A stretch of 64,000 bases of DNA, from the NCBI RefSeq assembly GCF_900115195.1, contig NZ_FOVO01000009.1, forward strand, positions 1-64,000. The letters run 5' to 3'. The notes beneath the pieces were generated by a model. That model saw only the letters and a list, made by a program, of their open reading frames with translations, had not been told where the DNA came from and ran no database searches. The stretch's first letter is position 1. Every line of letters begins with the position of its first letter. Shown here piece by piece: positions 48,098 to 59,699 of this stretch. The DNA is from Xenorhabdus japonica. Lineage in GTDB: Bacteria > Pseudomonadota > Gammaproteobacteria > Enterobacterales > Enterobacteriaceae. The translations under genes and the position numbers were made by a program.

Positions 48098-51000
48098 CTA
48101 ATCCATTGATTTATAAATATCTTGCAGAGACTCTGAATCGAATTGCAGTAATAGAGAGTCGATAATGCATTCTTCAAGCTGACAGAGGGTTGAATGGGAA
48201 AACAGTTGATGAATGGATAATTCAACATCAAATGTTTTTTTAATTTGCGCCTGTAGCTGTAGCACCAACAGAGAATGACCACCCAATTCGAAGAAATTGT
48301 CATGGCGGCTGACCCGATCCAGTCCCAGTAGTTCTTTCCAAATGGCGGCCAATTGTTCTTCGATTTCGCCTTCTGGCACCACATATTCGTGGGTTGATAC
48401 GGCTGAGTGATCGGGAGCAGGCAGAGACTTGCGATCGAGTTTGCCATTTGGAGAGAGAGGAAAAGCCTCCATCATCACAAATGCGCTCGGTATCATGTAA
48501 TCGGCGAGATTTCTGCTTAATTGCTCACGCAGTTGAGAAATGTTTGGAGTGCAGTCTTTATTCGGGATCAAATAGGCGACCAGACGTTTATCTCCCACGC
48601 CGTTTTCACGGGCGATCACCACGGCTTCACGAATGCCAGAGCATTGGATCAGGCGGGTTTCAATCTCACCCGGTTCAATGCGTAATCCGCGAATTTTGAC
48701 TTGGAAATCGTTGCGTCCCAGATAGGCGATGTTGCCATCCGGTAACCAGCGCCCCAGATCGCCCGTTTTGTACAGACGAGCATTAGGTTCAGTACTGAAT
48801 GGATCGGTAATAAAACGCTCTGCGGTCAATTCAGGTAAATTCAAATAACCGCGTGCCAATCCAATACCACCGATATGAATTTCACCGATTGCCCCAATAG
48901 GAACGGGTTGGTTATGCTTATCAAGCAAATAGATCTGGGTATTGGCTATCGGACGGCCAATCGTTATTTGAGATTGAGTGTGATGATTGTCCTGCTGCTC
49001 CATCAAAAGGTTAGTGGATGCTGTTGACCAGATAGTTGTTTCTGTCGGCCCGTATAGATTCCACAGGCCACTGACTTTTTCTCTTAAGCGCTGTGCCAAT
49101 TCGTGTGGCAATGTTTCTCCGCCGCTTAATGCTTTGATGTTGGCGCCAGTCCAGCCAGAATCGAGCAACATTCGCCAAGAAGTGGGTGTCGCCTGTACAA
49201 TTTTGATGTGATGCGATGCAATCAACTCTTCCAATTGCTTAGGATCTTTAGCTGCCAGCGATGGTGCTAAGACAATGTGGCTGCCGATGAACAAGGGCAA
49301 GTAGAGTTCCAGCTCGGCGATATCAAAGCCAATGGTTGTGGCGGCGAGCATCGTGTCATCGGCAGTAATTTGTAGTATTTCCTGCATTGAGAACAACAGG
49401 TTAACTACCCCAATATGTTCTATCATCACTCCTTTTGGTAAACCCGTAGAGCCAGAAGTGTAGAGCACATAGGCCATATGCCGCGATGTCAGCCCCAAAT
49501 GAGCGGCCTCTATGTTGTCGTCGGATTGGCAAGTGATGTTGGCCTGAATAGTCGGATTATCCAAAAACCAGACAGGAATTTCGGTTGCTGGCAGTTTTTC
49601 TTGCAGGTCCAGATGAGTTAGCAGGATCACAGGCTCACTGTCTGATAAAACATAGGCAAGTCTATCGATAGGATATTCAGGATCGAGTGGCACATAGGCA
49701 GCGCCGGCTTTTAAAATCCCCAGTAGGGAAATGACCATATCCAGGCTGCGTTCCATGCAGATGGCGATGCGATCACCTGGATGAATGCCCGCTTCGACAA
49801 GGGCGTGGGCCAGTTGGTTAGCTCGCTGATTCAATTCCATGTAACTGAGTTGAGTGTTACCGTACAGCAGTGCAATTGCAGCCGGGCTACGTTCCACTTG
49901 CTGTTCAATACATTGATGAATTAAAGCGTGTTGCGGGAAAGGTTTTTCTGTGTCATTAAAATCATGGATGATTTGCTGACGAGTCTGTTCATCCATCAAT
50001 GGCAAACGATTAACTGACAGTTGTTCATCATTCACCATTGTTTCCAGCAGGGTTAAGAGATTCTGCATAAACTGGGAGATGAGTTCGGCATCAAATATCG
50101 CAGTATCATAATGAAAGGCATAACCGATTTGGTCACCGCCTTCTAAGACGTTCATCATTAATGGAACAGGGACATCGGCATATAAAGGATAAGGAAAATG
50201 CCGTAACTCTGCGTTTCCCCACTGTACCGTGACATCGTCATTTTCTGCCACCCAGAGTGTAGTCAAATCGCCAATGTATCTGGCTTTTTGGAATATCATG
50301 ACTGTCTGGAAGACGGGATGAACTTCTGCATGGCGTTGCAATTTCAATTGTTCCAGCACTTTGGGGAAGGGGTATTTCTGGTTTTCAATACCCTGACGGA
50401 TGGTTTTAGTGGCTTGTGTGATATGTTCTTGTACCGTCATATCACCGTCTATCTGGCAGCGTAAGGCAACTGGATTGATAAATTCACCAACCAATTTTCC
50501 CCAACGGGCACGACCTCTTCCCGGCATGATGGAACCGATAATGACGTCATCCACTTCGGTATAACGGCTCAAGAGGATTTGGTAGGCAGCCAGAAAGATA
50601 GCAAACAGGCTGTTGTCATATTTTTGGGCCAGAGCGTGTAGTTTATGTGTCAGTGACTTGCCTATTATTTTATTTAAGGATACTTTTCCTGTGATCGGCA
50701 GGGTGCTGTTTTTAGGCGGCCATTGTGATACGGCTAAATTACCTGACAACGTATTTTGCCAGAATTGTTGTTGTTTTTTGGCACTGGCACTGTTTAACCA
50801 TTTTTGTTGCCATTCAACATAATCATGGAAACTATTTTCGGGGGCGGGTTCCAGAGGTTTTGCACAAAGCAGTGCATCAAGTTCATCTAACAGTACCCAA
50901 TAAGACCAGCCATCAACGGCCAAATGATCAAAGGTCAGCACCATGACGCTTTCTTGTGGATTGCACTGATACCAACTGGCGTAAACCCGAAGCGGGTGTG

Positions 51001-51340
51001 CTAGATCAAACGGGTGCCAGCAATCATCTTGAACACGTTGTTTAAGAGTCTCTTCGCTAAGTTGTTGGGCATCATGTATTGTGAGTGTGATTTCAGAACT
51101 ATCTGCAATGCAATAACCCAATTCGCCGTGGTATAGACCAAAACTTGCTCGCAGCATCGGGTGTCTTTCCACTAATTTATTGAGAGCTTCTTCCAGGCTC
51201 TTAGCCGTTAAGCCTTTAATGCGAGCACAAAAAGCACTATTATTTTGACCTCGTTTGTCAGGATCAATTTGATATTGAAACCAGCGGCTGCTTTGAGCTT
51301 CCGATAAAGGGAATGATTTCAATTTTTCAGGGTAATTCAT
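48098..51340 (-). CDS. paxA: PAX lipopeptide NRPS PaxA: initiation module C-A-T
   Basis: The 1080-residue protein is one module: C domain about 8-440, A about 474-960, T with Ser near 1023 (FFELGGHSLL), and an acidic C-terminal docking tail (ending SESLQDIYKSMD). Because C is the first domain of the line it should be a starter C, acylating the first residue with a fatty acid. Its core reads DHLAVDG near 138-144, keeping the catalytic second His but with Asp for the first. The A domain code reads DILQASLIWK, eight of ten positions as in the Gly signature DILQLGLIWK (from memory), and Gly is residue 1 of PAX. I start at ATG 51340 behind GGGAG. The paxB start lies 36 nt past the stop. Confidence 0.9.
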   Translation of the reverse strand: MNYPEKLKSFPLSEAQSSRWFQYQIDPDKRGQNNSAFCARIKGLTAKSLEEALNKLVERHPMLRASFGLYHGELGYCIADSSEITLTIHDAQQLSEETLKQRVQDDCWHPFDLAHPLRVYASWYQCNPQESVMVLTFDHLAVDGWSYWVLLDELDALLCAKPLEPAPENSFHDYVEWQQKWLNSASAKKQQQFWQNTLSGNLAVSQWPPKNSTLPITGKVSLNKIIGKSLTHKLHALAQKYDNSLFAIFLAAYQILLSRYTEVDDVIIGSIMPGRGRARWGKLVGEFINPVALRCQIDGDMTVQEHITQATKTIRQGIENQKYPFPKVLEQLKLQRHAEVHPVFQTVMIFQKARYIGDLTTLWVAENDDVTVQWGNAELRHFPYPLYADVPVPLMMNVLEGGDQIGYAFHYDTAIFDAELISQFMQNLLTLLETMVNDEQLSVNRLPLMDEQTRQQIIHDFNDTEKPFPQHALIHQCIEQQVERSPAAIALLYGNTQLSYMELNQRANQLAHALVEAGIHPGDRIAICMERSLDMVISLLGILKAGAAYVPLDPEYPIDRLAYVLSDSEPVILLTHLDLQEKLPATEIPVWFLDNPTIQANITCQSDDNIEAAHLGLTSRHMAYVLYTSGSTGLPKGVMIEHIGVVNLLFSMQEILQITADDTMLAATTIGFDIAELELYLPLFIGSHIVLAPSLAAKDPKQLEELIASHHIKIVQATPTSWRMLLDSGWTGANIKALSGGETLPHELAQRLREKVSGLWNLYGPTETTIWSTASTNLLMEQQDNHHTQSQITIGRPIANTQIYLLDKHNQPVPIGAIGEIHIGGIGLARGYLNLPELTAERFITDPFSTEPNARLYKTGDLGRWLPDGNIAYLGRNDFQVKIRGLRIEPGEIETRLIQCSGIREAVVIARENGVGDKRLVAYLIPNKDCTPNISQLREQLSRNLADYMIPSAFVMMEAFPLSPNGKLDRKSLPAPDHSAVSTHEYVVPEGEIEEQLAAIWKELLGLDRVSRHDNFFELGGHSLLVLQLQAQIKKTFDVELSIHQLFSHSTLCQLEECIIDSLLLQFDSESLQDIYKSMD

Positions 51341-51913
51341 TCTATATCTCCCTTTTATGGGTACATTAAAAATAAAAATATGAGAACTGATAAACAAAAA
51401 ATCACACTTGAGTTTAAACTGATAAAAATAGTCCATGAAATAGACGGAAAGTCTATTTATGTTTAAAAAACACTATATTATTACTGTTTGGTATAGATAT
51501 TTATGTATCTAGAACAAGCAGCATAAAAATAGCTGACCATTCTAATAAAAAAGAACAGTCTTATTTTTTTATGTTTGCTTAATTCCATTTAATTTCATTT
51601 CTGAATTAAATTATGTTTCTTGTAATATTAGATAATATTACATTAAATTATTTTATTACACATTTCTAATAGTGTTTTTCTAATAGTATCTTTCTAATGT
51701 GTCTAATTTTATTATAGGTGTTATATGTTAAAGTTTATTATTGGTGGTGATTTTATGTTCATGTCGTCACTCAAATTCTATTGGGTATATAAAGTGGAAT
51801 AAGAGCCTAATAAAATAGGCTCTTTGCTATTGAGCTTTATTTCATTCTATATCCTTCGTCTTTCAAATTGCCTCTTTGTTGGCTGCACTCACTTATCCCG
51901 GTCAATGTGAAAT
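51341..51913 (-). promoter_or_regulatory. AT-rich paxT-paxA spacer with 14-nt repeats
   Basis: This 573-nt gap has no coding capacity I can support and should contain the paxA promoter. Three direct repeats of TTTCTAATAGTRT start at 51663, 51677 and 51691, a strict 14-nt period, with a partial fourth near 51701. Long AT tracts around 51590-51660 would suit H-NS or Lrp-type binding (inference). No confident -35/-10 pair could be picked. Confidence 0.45.
51801..51824 (-). terminator. Hairpin after paxT
   Basis: AAGAGCCTA (51801-51809) pairs perfectly with TAGGCTCTT (51816-51824) across ATAAAA, about 90 nt past the paxT stop. On the minus strand the tail is ATTCCACTTT, so termination may be partial and allow read-through into paxA. 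Confidence 0.6.
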
Positions 51914-53548
51914 TTATGGGGTGTGATGGTTTTTATTACTTATTTCTTTAATATGACCATCTTCTAATTTGATAATACGATCGGCAATATCAAAATAAGC
52001 ATCATCATGGCTGATAATTATGACAGTTTTACCACTAGCTTTTAATTCAGGCAGTAGCTCAGTATAGAATAAGCGTTTAAATACCGGATCTTGGTCGGCC
52101 GCCCACTCATCAAATAGATAAATTGGACGGTCTTCTAAATAGGCTGATACTAATGCCAGTCGTTTCCGTTGACCCGCAGAAAGATTTGTTGTGGAAAATC
52201 CGCCATCAACGATTTTAACTTTGTGTGCCATGTTTAATGCTTCAATATAATGTGTTGCTTTTTCAGTGACATTTGCATCGCTATTGAGTAACTGCTCAAA
52301 CAGATGGTAATCAGAAAAAACCGCAGCAAAATGTTGACGATAATGCTCATTATTTGCTGGTGTTACTTGCATACTATTCAGTGAGATAGTGCCGGATTCT
52401 TGCTCAAATAGGCCAACAAGTAACATGGCAAGCGTTGTTTTCCCACTGCCGTTTCCTCCGACAATAAAAACAATTTCGCCTTGTGATATTTTCAAACTCA
52501 ATGGGCCGAGTGCGAACTGGCGATCTTCTTTATCCGTTGTGTAATGGTGAATAACATCTTTCAGTTCAAGCTCTATTGGTTTTTGGCTGTTGAATGGGCT
52601 AGGGCCTTCAATTTGCACGGACAATACTTCTTCCAGCTGGCTGTCAAGACGACGCATTTTATTCAATGAGACTTCCGCTGCCCTCAGCTCTGGAATTGCA
52701 CCGATAACCTCACTGATCGGGCCTGATAAGAAGAGAACAAGCAGTGATACAGTAACCAGCGTTGATGGTTCTTGAGGGATCCAAATTGGAATGACAAAGA
52801 CGATTAAACCAATAATGACATAGAATGTAACAGCACTGGCGTTAATGACCCAGGCATAGCTGGTGTTCGCTTTAATACAGATCTCTTGGAATACTTTAGC
52901 TGCCGGGGCAATCACTTTATTGATAAAAAGATTGCCTTTTTGTTTATTGAGTTGTAGCTCTTTGCTGCCATCAATCAGACTTTGGAAATTAAGGTATATC
53001 TTATCTACTTGATCACGCATCTGTGCCATTAATTTCAGTGGATGTTTTTCCCATAGATAAAACAGATACATTCCGATAAGACTAAATACAGTCAGAATGA
53101 GAAACAATTGCCAAGACATCCAGGCTAAATAACTAAAACAGGCTATGATTAGGGTGATATTACCAAAAACAGCCGGTGCCAACATAAAGGAATGTACGAA
53201 AACATCGACGTCTTTAGTTAAAACTGCCAATAGACCGTGTCGCCCAAGTTTGTGTAGTTTTTTGAGTGGTGCACGCAAGATTTTGTTACTCAAACTTAGG
53301 CGCAATGAGAAAATCGTGGATTGGGCTAAATGGGATAATGTAATTTCTGATACGGTTTTAGTAATAAAAAAAATAAAACAGATACCAAAAAAGCTCCAAA
53401 GGAATGAGGTCAGGTTGATCTTTTCTGTTACTCCTTGACTAATCATCCCGACTATCGAAGCACCGGCAAACCCACTAATTAATGCGCTTATTGTCGATAC
53501 TAGCAGTAATACCCATGATTGACGATATAAATAAGCTATTAGAGTCAT
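51914..53548 (-). CDS. paxT: Cyclic-peptide ABC exporter PaxT
   Basis: PaxT is an ABC half-transporter of the SyrD/PvdE-like cyclic peptide export group, with membrane and ATPase domains fused. The product (544 residues from ATG 53548) has about six TM helices in residues 5-295. The nucleotide-binding domain follows, with Walker A GGNGSGKTT, signature LSAGQRKRL, Walker B IYLFDEW and H-loop ISHDD. A TTG at 53557 is the alternative start; no strong ribosome site is visible for either. It lies upstream of paxA on the same strand, as expected for export of the PaxABC product from the cytoplasm. Confidence 0.88.
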   Translation of the reverse strand: MTLIAYLYRQSWVLLLVSTISALISGFAGASIVGMISQGVTEKINLTSFLWSFFGICFIFFITKTVSEITLSHLAQSTIFSLRLSLSNKILRAPLKKLHKLGRHGLLAVLTKDVDVFVHSFMLAPAVFGNITLIIACFSYLAWMSWQLFLILTVFSLIGMYLFYLWEKHPLKLMAQMRDQVDKIYLNFQSLIDGSKELQLNKQKGNLFINKVIAPAAKVFQEICIKANTSYAWVINASAVTFYVIIGLIVFVIPIWIPQEPSTLVTVSLLVLFLSGPISEVIGAIPELRAAEVSLNKMRRLDSQLEEVLSVQIEGPSPFNSQKPIELELKDVIHHYTTDKEDRQFALGPLSLKISQGEIVFIVGGNGSGKTTLAMLLVGLFEQESGTISLNSMQVTPANNEHYRQHFAAVFSDYHLFEQLLNSDANVTEKATHYIEALNMAHKVKIVDGGFSTTNLSAGQRKRLALVSAYLEDRPIYLFDEWAADQDPVFKRLFYTELLPELKASGKTVIIISHDDAYFDIADRIIKLEDGHIKEISNKNHHTP

Positions 53549-54488
53549 AAAAAACAAGCCATTGTCGAAGGTTATAATTAATATGAAAATTCATATATCT
53601 GTCTACTCAATCCTCTATGGTTGTTTTTTTCTTGTCAAACTGCAAGCGTGATTTATAGCATGGCAATATTAATAAATATAATTATGATAAAAACCACTTG
53701 CATGTAAATAATAACAGTGTTCAATTACACTGATGAATTATTTGAGTGGTATTTTTAAATAACAAGTAAATTTAGAAAGTAAATATTTCTATTATCTTTA
53801 ATTTTATTATTTTGTTCTGAATATTTGTATGAACAGATGAATTATGTATATGAATCCTCAAAATCGGTGGCATCTCCTAAGGTATAGGAATCGGTCGCGG
53901 TAGGTAATCGAAATCTCGGTATCCGTGTTAACAGGGGAAAGTCTCCTTAATTTTCTTAAAATGTGGCATTTTTAGAGCATCGGTTACATTGTGCTATAAG
54001 GATAAAAATAGGAGCATTGCCATTTAATTATTTGATTTTTAATAATATTATTGATGTTTAGGGTAAAAATTGTTAATTGCAAATACATTTTTTAGATCAT
54101 GGGCATAATTGGTGTCCATGATCTATGAATAATTATTGAGCGATAATACCTCATTTCCTTTATTTTCGATTATATGCCTCTTTTTTATTTATTTTTTTAT
54201 GCATAAATGATGCATAAATCTAAAGTAAATTCATTGTCATAAATTGTGAAAAACATCATAAAAGTAATTTTATTGTAATTTTATTGTGTTGACTTTATTA
54301 ATTCTCAAAGGGATTATGAGGTTAATTACTAATCAAAAGGATAAAAAAGATCTTACGGTAATAATGTTATTGGAAATGTATCGAAAAAATGAATTAATGA
54401 TCTAAATGGAACCATTCATTAAAAATGATATTCAATGATATATAAATTTATTTTTCTTTTTATATCCCAATTATTTGAGGAAAAACGA
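53549..54488. other. 940-nt spacer between paxT and astC
   Basis: This divergent spacer must hold the promoters of paxT (minus) and astC (plus). It is very AT-rich except for a GC-richer block at about 53849-53948 containing AATCGGTGGCATCTCC and AATCTCGGTATCCG. That block has no long frame and may be a mobile-element scar or an untranslated element. No tRNA or complete gene is seen. Confidence 0.5.
54289..54317 (+). promoter_or_regulatory. Possible sigma70 promoter for the ast operon
   Basis: TTGACT (54289-54294) and GATTAT (54312-54317) have a 17-nt spacer, about 170 nt before the astC ATG. Half-sites ATTCATT (54414-54420) and ATTCAAT (54430-54436) resemble ARG-box halves and could be ArgR contacts. 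I did not find a convincing sigma54 -24/-12 element like the one used by E. coli astC. Confidence 0.35.
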
Positions 54489-55700
54489 ATGCCGAACACG
54501 ATTCAAAGAAATTGGTTTGACCAGTATATGGTTCCTTGTTTCTCGCCAGCAAACTTTATTCCAGTCGTTGCTAAAGGTTCACGCGTCTGGGATCAGGACA
54601 GTAAGGAATACATTGATTTCGCTGGTGGAATTGCTGTGAACTCATTAGGACATGCTAATGATGAATTAAAGAATACGTTAAGTTTTCAAATGGAAAACAT
54701 CTGGCATATTGGTAATGGTTATACAAATGAACCTGTTTTAAAACTGGCTAAGTCTCTGGTTGAAAATACATTTGCAGATAAAGTTTTTTTCTGTAATTCC
54801 GGTGCAGAAGCGAATGAAGCCGCATTAAAAATTGCCAGAAAGTATTCTCTTGATAAATATGGAAATTATAAGAACGAAATTATTTCATTTGAAAACTCCT
54901 TCCACGGCAGAACATTATTTACTGTGACTGTAGGTGGACAACCGAAATACTCCCAAGACTTTGCTCCATTACCACAACAAATTACTCACCTGCCATTCAA
55001 CGATATCGACGCTATCAAGGCTCACATATCAGAAAAAACCTGTGCCGTGATTGTGGAGCCGATCATTGGGGAAGGTGGTGTGATCCCTGCTGAGCCTGAA
55101 TTTTTGAAAGCATTGCGGGAGTTATGTGATCAACATCAGGCATTGTTGATTTTTGACGAAATCCAAACTGGCATCGGCCGAACCGGGTATTTATATGCCT
55201 ACGAGGAAATAGGCGTAGAACCCGATATTCTGACCAGTGCCAAGGGGCTTGGTGGAGGGTTCCCAATTGGTGCCATGTTGGTTAGACAACATATCGCAGA
55301 GGTTTTTCAGCCGGGAGTACACGGGACAACATTTGGTGGCAATCCGTTGGCGGCAGCCGTTGCCGATAAAGTCATTGAGCTGGTGAATCAGCCGGCGTTC
55401 CTTGCGGGGGTACAAGAGCGTCACCATGAATTTATGAGACGCATGTCCGAGCTTAATCAACGTTATCAGGTATTCAGTGAATTGCGCGGGAAAGGGTTAT
55501 TGCTGGGGGCTGAATTAGATAAAAAATATCAGGGCAAAGCGAAGACCCTGACCAATATCGCTGCGGAAGAAGGGTTAATTGCCTTAATAGCCGGCCCTAA
55601 TGTGTTGCGTTTTGCTCCTGCGTTAAATATCGAACAGCAGGATATCAACGACGGCTTCATCCGCCTTGAAAATGCCCTCAAGCGATTTGTTCAGGAATAA
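54489..55700 (+). CDS. astC: Succinylornithine transaminase AstC
   Basis: AstC moves the amino group of N2-succinylornithine to 2-oxoglutarate, step three of arginine succinyltransferase catabolism. It is a class III PLP aminotransferase close to ArgD. From ATG 54489 (GAGG site) the 403 residues show the cofactor region [40 protein letters not shown] and PLP lysine K252 in [15 protein letters not shown]. An in-frame start at 54435 would add 18 hydrophobic residues and is unlikely. First gene of astCADBE; position separates it from ArgD. Confidence 0.93.
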   Translation: MPNTIQRNWFDQYMVPCFSPANFIPVVAKGSRVWDQDSKEYIDFAGGIAVNSLGHANDELKNTLSFQMENIWHIGNGYTNEPVLKLAKSLVENTFADKVFFCNSGAEANEAALKIARKYSLDKYGNYKNEIISFENSFHGRTLFTVTVGGQPKYSQDFAPLPQQITHLPFNDIDAIKAHISEKTCAVIVEPIIGEGGVIPAEPEFLKALRELCDQHQALLIFDEIQTGIGRTGYLYAYEEIGVEPDILTSAKGLGGGFPIGAMLVRQHIAEVFQPGVHGTTFGGNPLAAAVADKVIELVNQPAFLAGVQERHHEFMRRMSELNQRYQVFSELRGKGLLLGAELDKKYQGKAKTLTNIAAEEGLIALIAGPNVLRFAPALNIEQQDINDGFIRLENALKRFVQE

Positions 55701-55720
55701 AGCCGATTTGAGGTGATATC

Positions 55721-56752
55721 ATGATGCTATTTAGATCCGTTCAACATGAAGATCTGGGGGATATCCTCAATCTTTCGTCCCGTGCTGGCGTTGGCCTGAC
55801 GACATTGCCAAATAATCAGGAATATCTGACGGCACGGATTTTACGCAGCATTGATTCTTTCAACGATGCCAGGGGACGAGCACAACAAGGATTTTTATTT
55901 ACCTTGGAAGACACGGAAAAGCATCAGGTTGTTGGTATCAGTGCGCTGGAAGTTGCTGTTGGGCTGGAAGAGCCTTTCTACAATTTCCGCGTACATAGAT
56001 CAGTGCGGGCTTCCCGCGAATTGGGCGTTTATAACTCATTTGAAACGCTGATTGTCGGGCAGGATTATACCGGGTCCAGCGAATTGTGTACGTTGTTCCT
56101 TAACCCTGATTATCAGGGCGGAGGCAATGGCGTTTTTCTTTCCAAAAGCCGATTTCTGTTCATTTCTACATTCAGACATCTTTTCCCAAAATCTATTTTT
56201 GCGGAAATGCGCGGGGTTGTGAATAAACAGGGGGAATCTCCGTTTTGGAATGCGCTGGGACAACACTTTTTTAATGTTTCTTTTGAGCAAGCGGATTATT
56301 TAACGGGGATTGGCACAAAAAATTTTATTGCGGAGTTAATGCCATTTTATCCGATTTATGTCCCCCTATTATCTGAAGACGCCCGTCAGGTCATCGGTCA
56401 GGTGCATGAGAATACCGTACCTGCCCGTGTCATTTTAGAAAAAGAAGGTTTCTCTTATAACGGTGCCGTCGATATTTTTGATGCCGGTGCCATCTTGGAT
56501 GCGGAAATTGACAATGTACGCACAGTCAAAGCCAGTCGGCTTGTACATGTTAAAAAAATTACAGATCTCCACCGTCCGCAGGATGGCATACAGTGCATTG
56601 TATCTAATCTGCATTTTCAGGAATTCAGAGCGTTACTTTTGAATATTTCCCAGCCTGTGGAAGGGGATGAACTAGGTCTGACCTCAGCTGAGATGGATGA
56701 GCTTCATGTGAGTGATGGCGATCCAATCCGCTTTGTTTCTCTTTGCTCTTAA
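55721..56752 (+). CDS. astA: Arginine N-succinyltransferase AstA
   Basis: AstA transfers succinyl from succinyl-CoA to the alpha-amino group of arginine, the entry step of the AST pathway. The 343-residue product has the family strings SSRAGVGLTTLP, ISALEVAVGLEEPFYNFRV, GSSELCTLFLNPDYQGGGNG and IAELMPFYPIYVPLL, in a GNAT-like fold. The doubled Met start matches E. coli AstA, and GAGGTG precedes it. It lies 20 nt after astC. A 77-nt spacer of 16-18-nt repeats separates it from astD. Confidence 0.95.
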   Translation: MMLFRSVQHEDLGDILNLSSRAGVGLTTLPNNQEYLTARILRSIDSFNDARGRAQQGFLFTLEDTEKHQVVGISALEVAVGLEEPFYNFRVHRSVRASRELGVYNSFETLIVGQDYTGSSELCTLFLNPDYQGGGNGVFLSKSRFLFISTFRHLFPKSIFAEMRGVVNKQGESPFWNALGQHFFNVSFEQADYLTGIGTKNFIAELMPFYPIYVPLLSEDARQVIGQVHENTVPARVILEKEGFSYNGAVDIFDAGAILDAEIDNVRTVKASRLVHVKKITDLHRPQDGIQCIVSNLHFQEFRALLLNISQPVEGDELGLTSAEMDELHVSDGDPIRFVSLCS

Positions 56753-56755
56753 ATG

Positions 56756-58308
<1,553 letters not shown>

Positions 58309-58343
58309 TTTTTTCATTAATAAATAGGGTGTTAGAGGTGATT

Positions 58344-59687
58344 ATGTCGGGAATTGAAGCAAATTTTGATGGTCTGGTGGGAATGACCCACCATTACGCC
58401 GGACTATCTATGGGAAATGAGGCTTCCATGAATCATCGGGGACAAGTGTCCAATCCCCGCAAAGCCGCACTTCAGGGATTGATGAAAATGAAGGCATTGT
58501 CTGATATGGGGTTGGTGCAGGGGGTTTTGCCCCCGCAGCAACGCCCTAATCTCCCGGCATTGAGGCAGCTGGGATTTACGGGCAGTGACGAACAGGTACT
58601 CAATAAAGCAGCGCAATATTCCCCATTATTGCTGTCCAATCTCAGTTCTGCTTCTTCCATGTGGACTGCAAATGCAGCAACGGTTTCTCCTTCAGCAGAT
58701 AGTGCGGATCAGCGTGTCCATTTTACGGTGGCAAATTTAAATAATAAGTTACATCGTTCTCTGGAAAGCATCACTACTTCACGTGCCCTGAAAGCAACTT
58801 TTCCTGATCAAAATTATTTCACCCATCATGATCCTCTGCCACAACATGCGGATTGGGGAGATGAAGGGGCAGCGAACCATAATCGTTTTTGCGGCGAATA
58901 TGGCGAAGCAGGCGTACAGTTATTTGTCTATGGACGCAAAGCATTACAGGAAGGTATTGCGCCTGAGCGCTATCCAGCACGGCAGACGCTGGAGGCGAGT
59001 CAGGCTGTTGCCCGCCTGCATCAGCTTGAAAGTTCCAGAACCGTATTTGCCCAACAAAATCCTGTTGCCATTGATAGTGGTGTTTTTCACAACGATGTTA
59101 TCGCAGTCAGCAATCGTAATGTGCTTTTCTACCATCAGCAGGCTTTCTTGAATCAGCGATCAGTATTGAGTGAGTTAGGGGAAAAAATGGCTCAGCTCGG
59201 GCATACCTTGACTGCGATTGAAGTTCCTACTGAGCAAGTCAAAATTCAAGATGTGGTGGAATCTTACTTGTTTAACAGTCAATTATTAAGCCAGCCAGAT
59301 GGCAGCATGATGTTGATTTTACCGGAAGAGTGCCGCCAAAATCACAATGTCTCAGCTTATTTACAAGAGTTGATTGCGCAAGGAAATTCCCCTATCAGTA
59401 AGCTCCATTTCTTTGATTTGCGGGAGAGTATGCGCAATGGCGGTGGGCCAGCTTGTTTGCGGCTCAGGGTTGTTTTGAACGAACAAGAATTGGCGGCAGT
59501 CAATCCTGCTACCTTAATGACACCAGAACTTTATCAACGCCTGACGGTATGGGTTGAGCGCCATTATCGTGATTCTTTGTATGCGGCTGATTTAGTTGAT
59601 CCGCAATTGTTAAGCGAAGTCTATTCTGCCCTTGATGAACTGACGCAGATCCTCAAGCTTGGTTCGATATACGAGTTTCAGCGCTAA
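58344..59687 (+). CDS. astB: N-succinylarginine dihydrolase AstB
   Basis: AstB converts succinylarginine to succinylornithine, CO2 and two ammonia, step two of the pathway. The 447-residue product has the family's opening [22 protein letters not shown], the [11 protein letters not shown] region, [10 protein letters not shown], and [20 protein letters not shown] with the catalytic Cys near the C-terminus. I start at ATG 58344 behind AGAGGTG; an upstream in-frame start at 58329 gives five extra residues without family support. Confidence 0.95.
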   Translation: MSGIEANFDGLVGMTHHYAGLSMGNEASMNHRGQVSNPRKAALQGLMKMKALSDMGLVQGVLPPQQRPNLPALRQLGFTGSDEQVLNKAAQYSPLLLSNLSSASSMWTANAATVSPSADSADQRVHFTVANLNNKLHRSLESITTSRALKATFPDQNYFTHHDPLPQHADWGDEGAANHNRFCGEYGEAGVQLFVYGRKALQEGIAPERYPARQTLEASQAVARLHQLESSRTVFAQQNPVAIDSGVFHNDVIAVSNRNVLFYHQQAFLNQRSVLSELGEKMAQLGHTLTAIEVPTEQVKIQDVVESYLFNSQLLSQPDGSMMLILPEECRQNHNVSAYLQELIAQGNSPISKLHFFDLRESMRNGGGPACLRLRVVLNEQELAAVNPATLMTPELYQRLTVWVERHYRDSLYAADLVDPQLLSEVYSALDELTQILKLGSIYEFQR

Positions 59688-59699
59688 TCAGGAGATAAA

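Noticed and set aside
27097-51340. Free-standing epimerisation domains in the pax synthetases
   Set aside because: The candidate regions are followed directly by A domains and have both the HH[L]xxxxGD and the condensation core, so they are dual C/E domains.
48098-53548. Single uninterrupted paxTABC transcript without internal promoter
   Set aside because: The 573-nt AT-rich gap with a hairpin and phased repeats between paxT and paxA makes a separate paxA promoter likely, so full cotranscription is not asserted.
54361-54440. Sigma54 promoter for astC as in E. coli
   Set aside because: No GG-N10-GC element at suitable spacing could be found by eye; only weak ArgR-like half-sites are visible.
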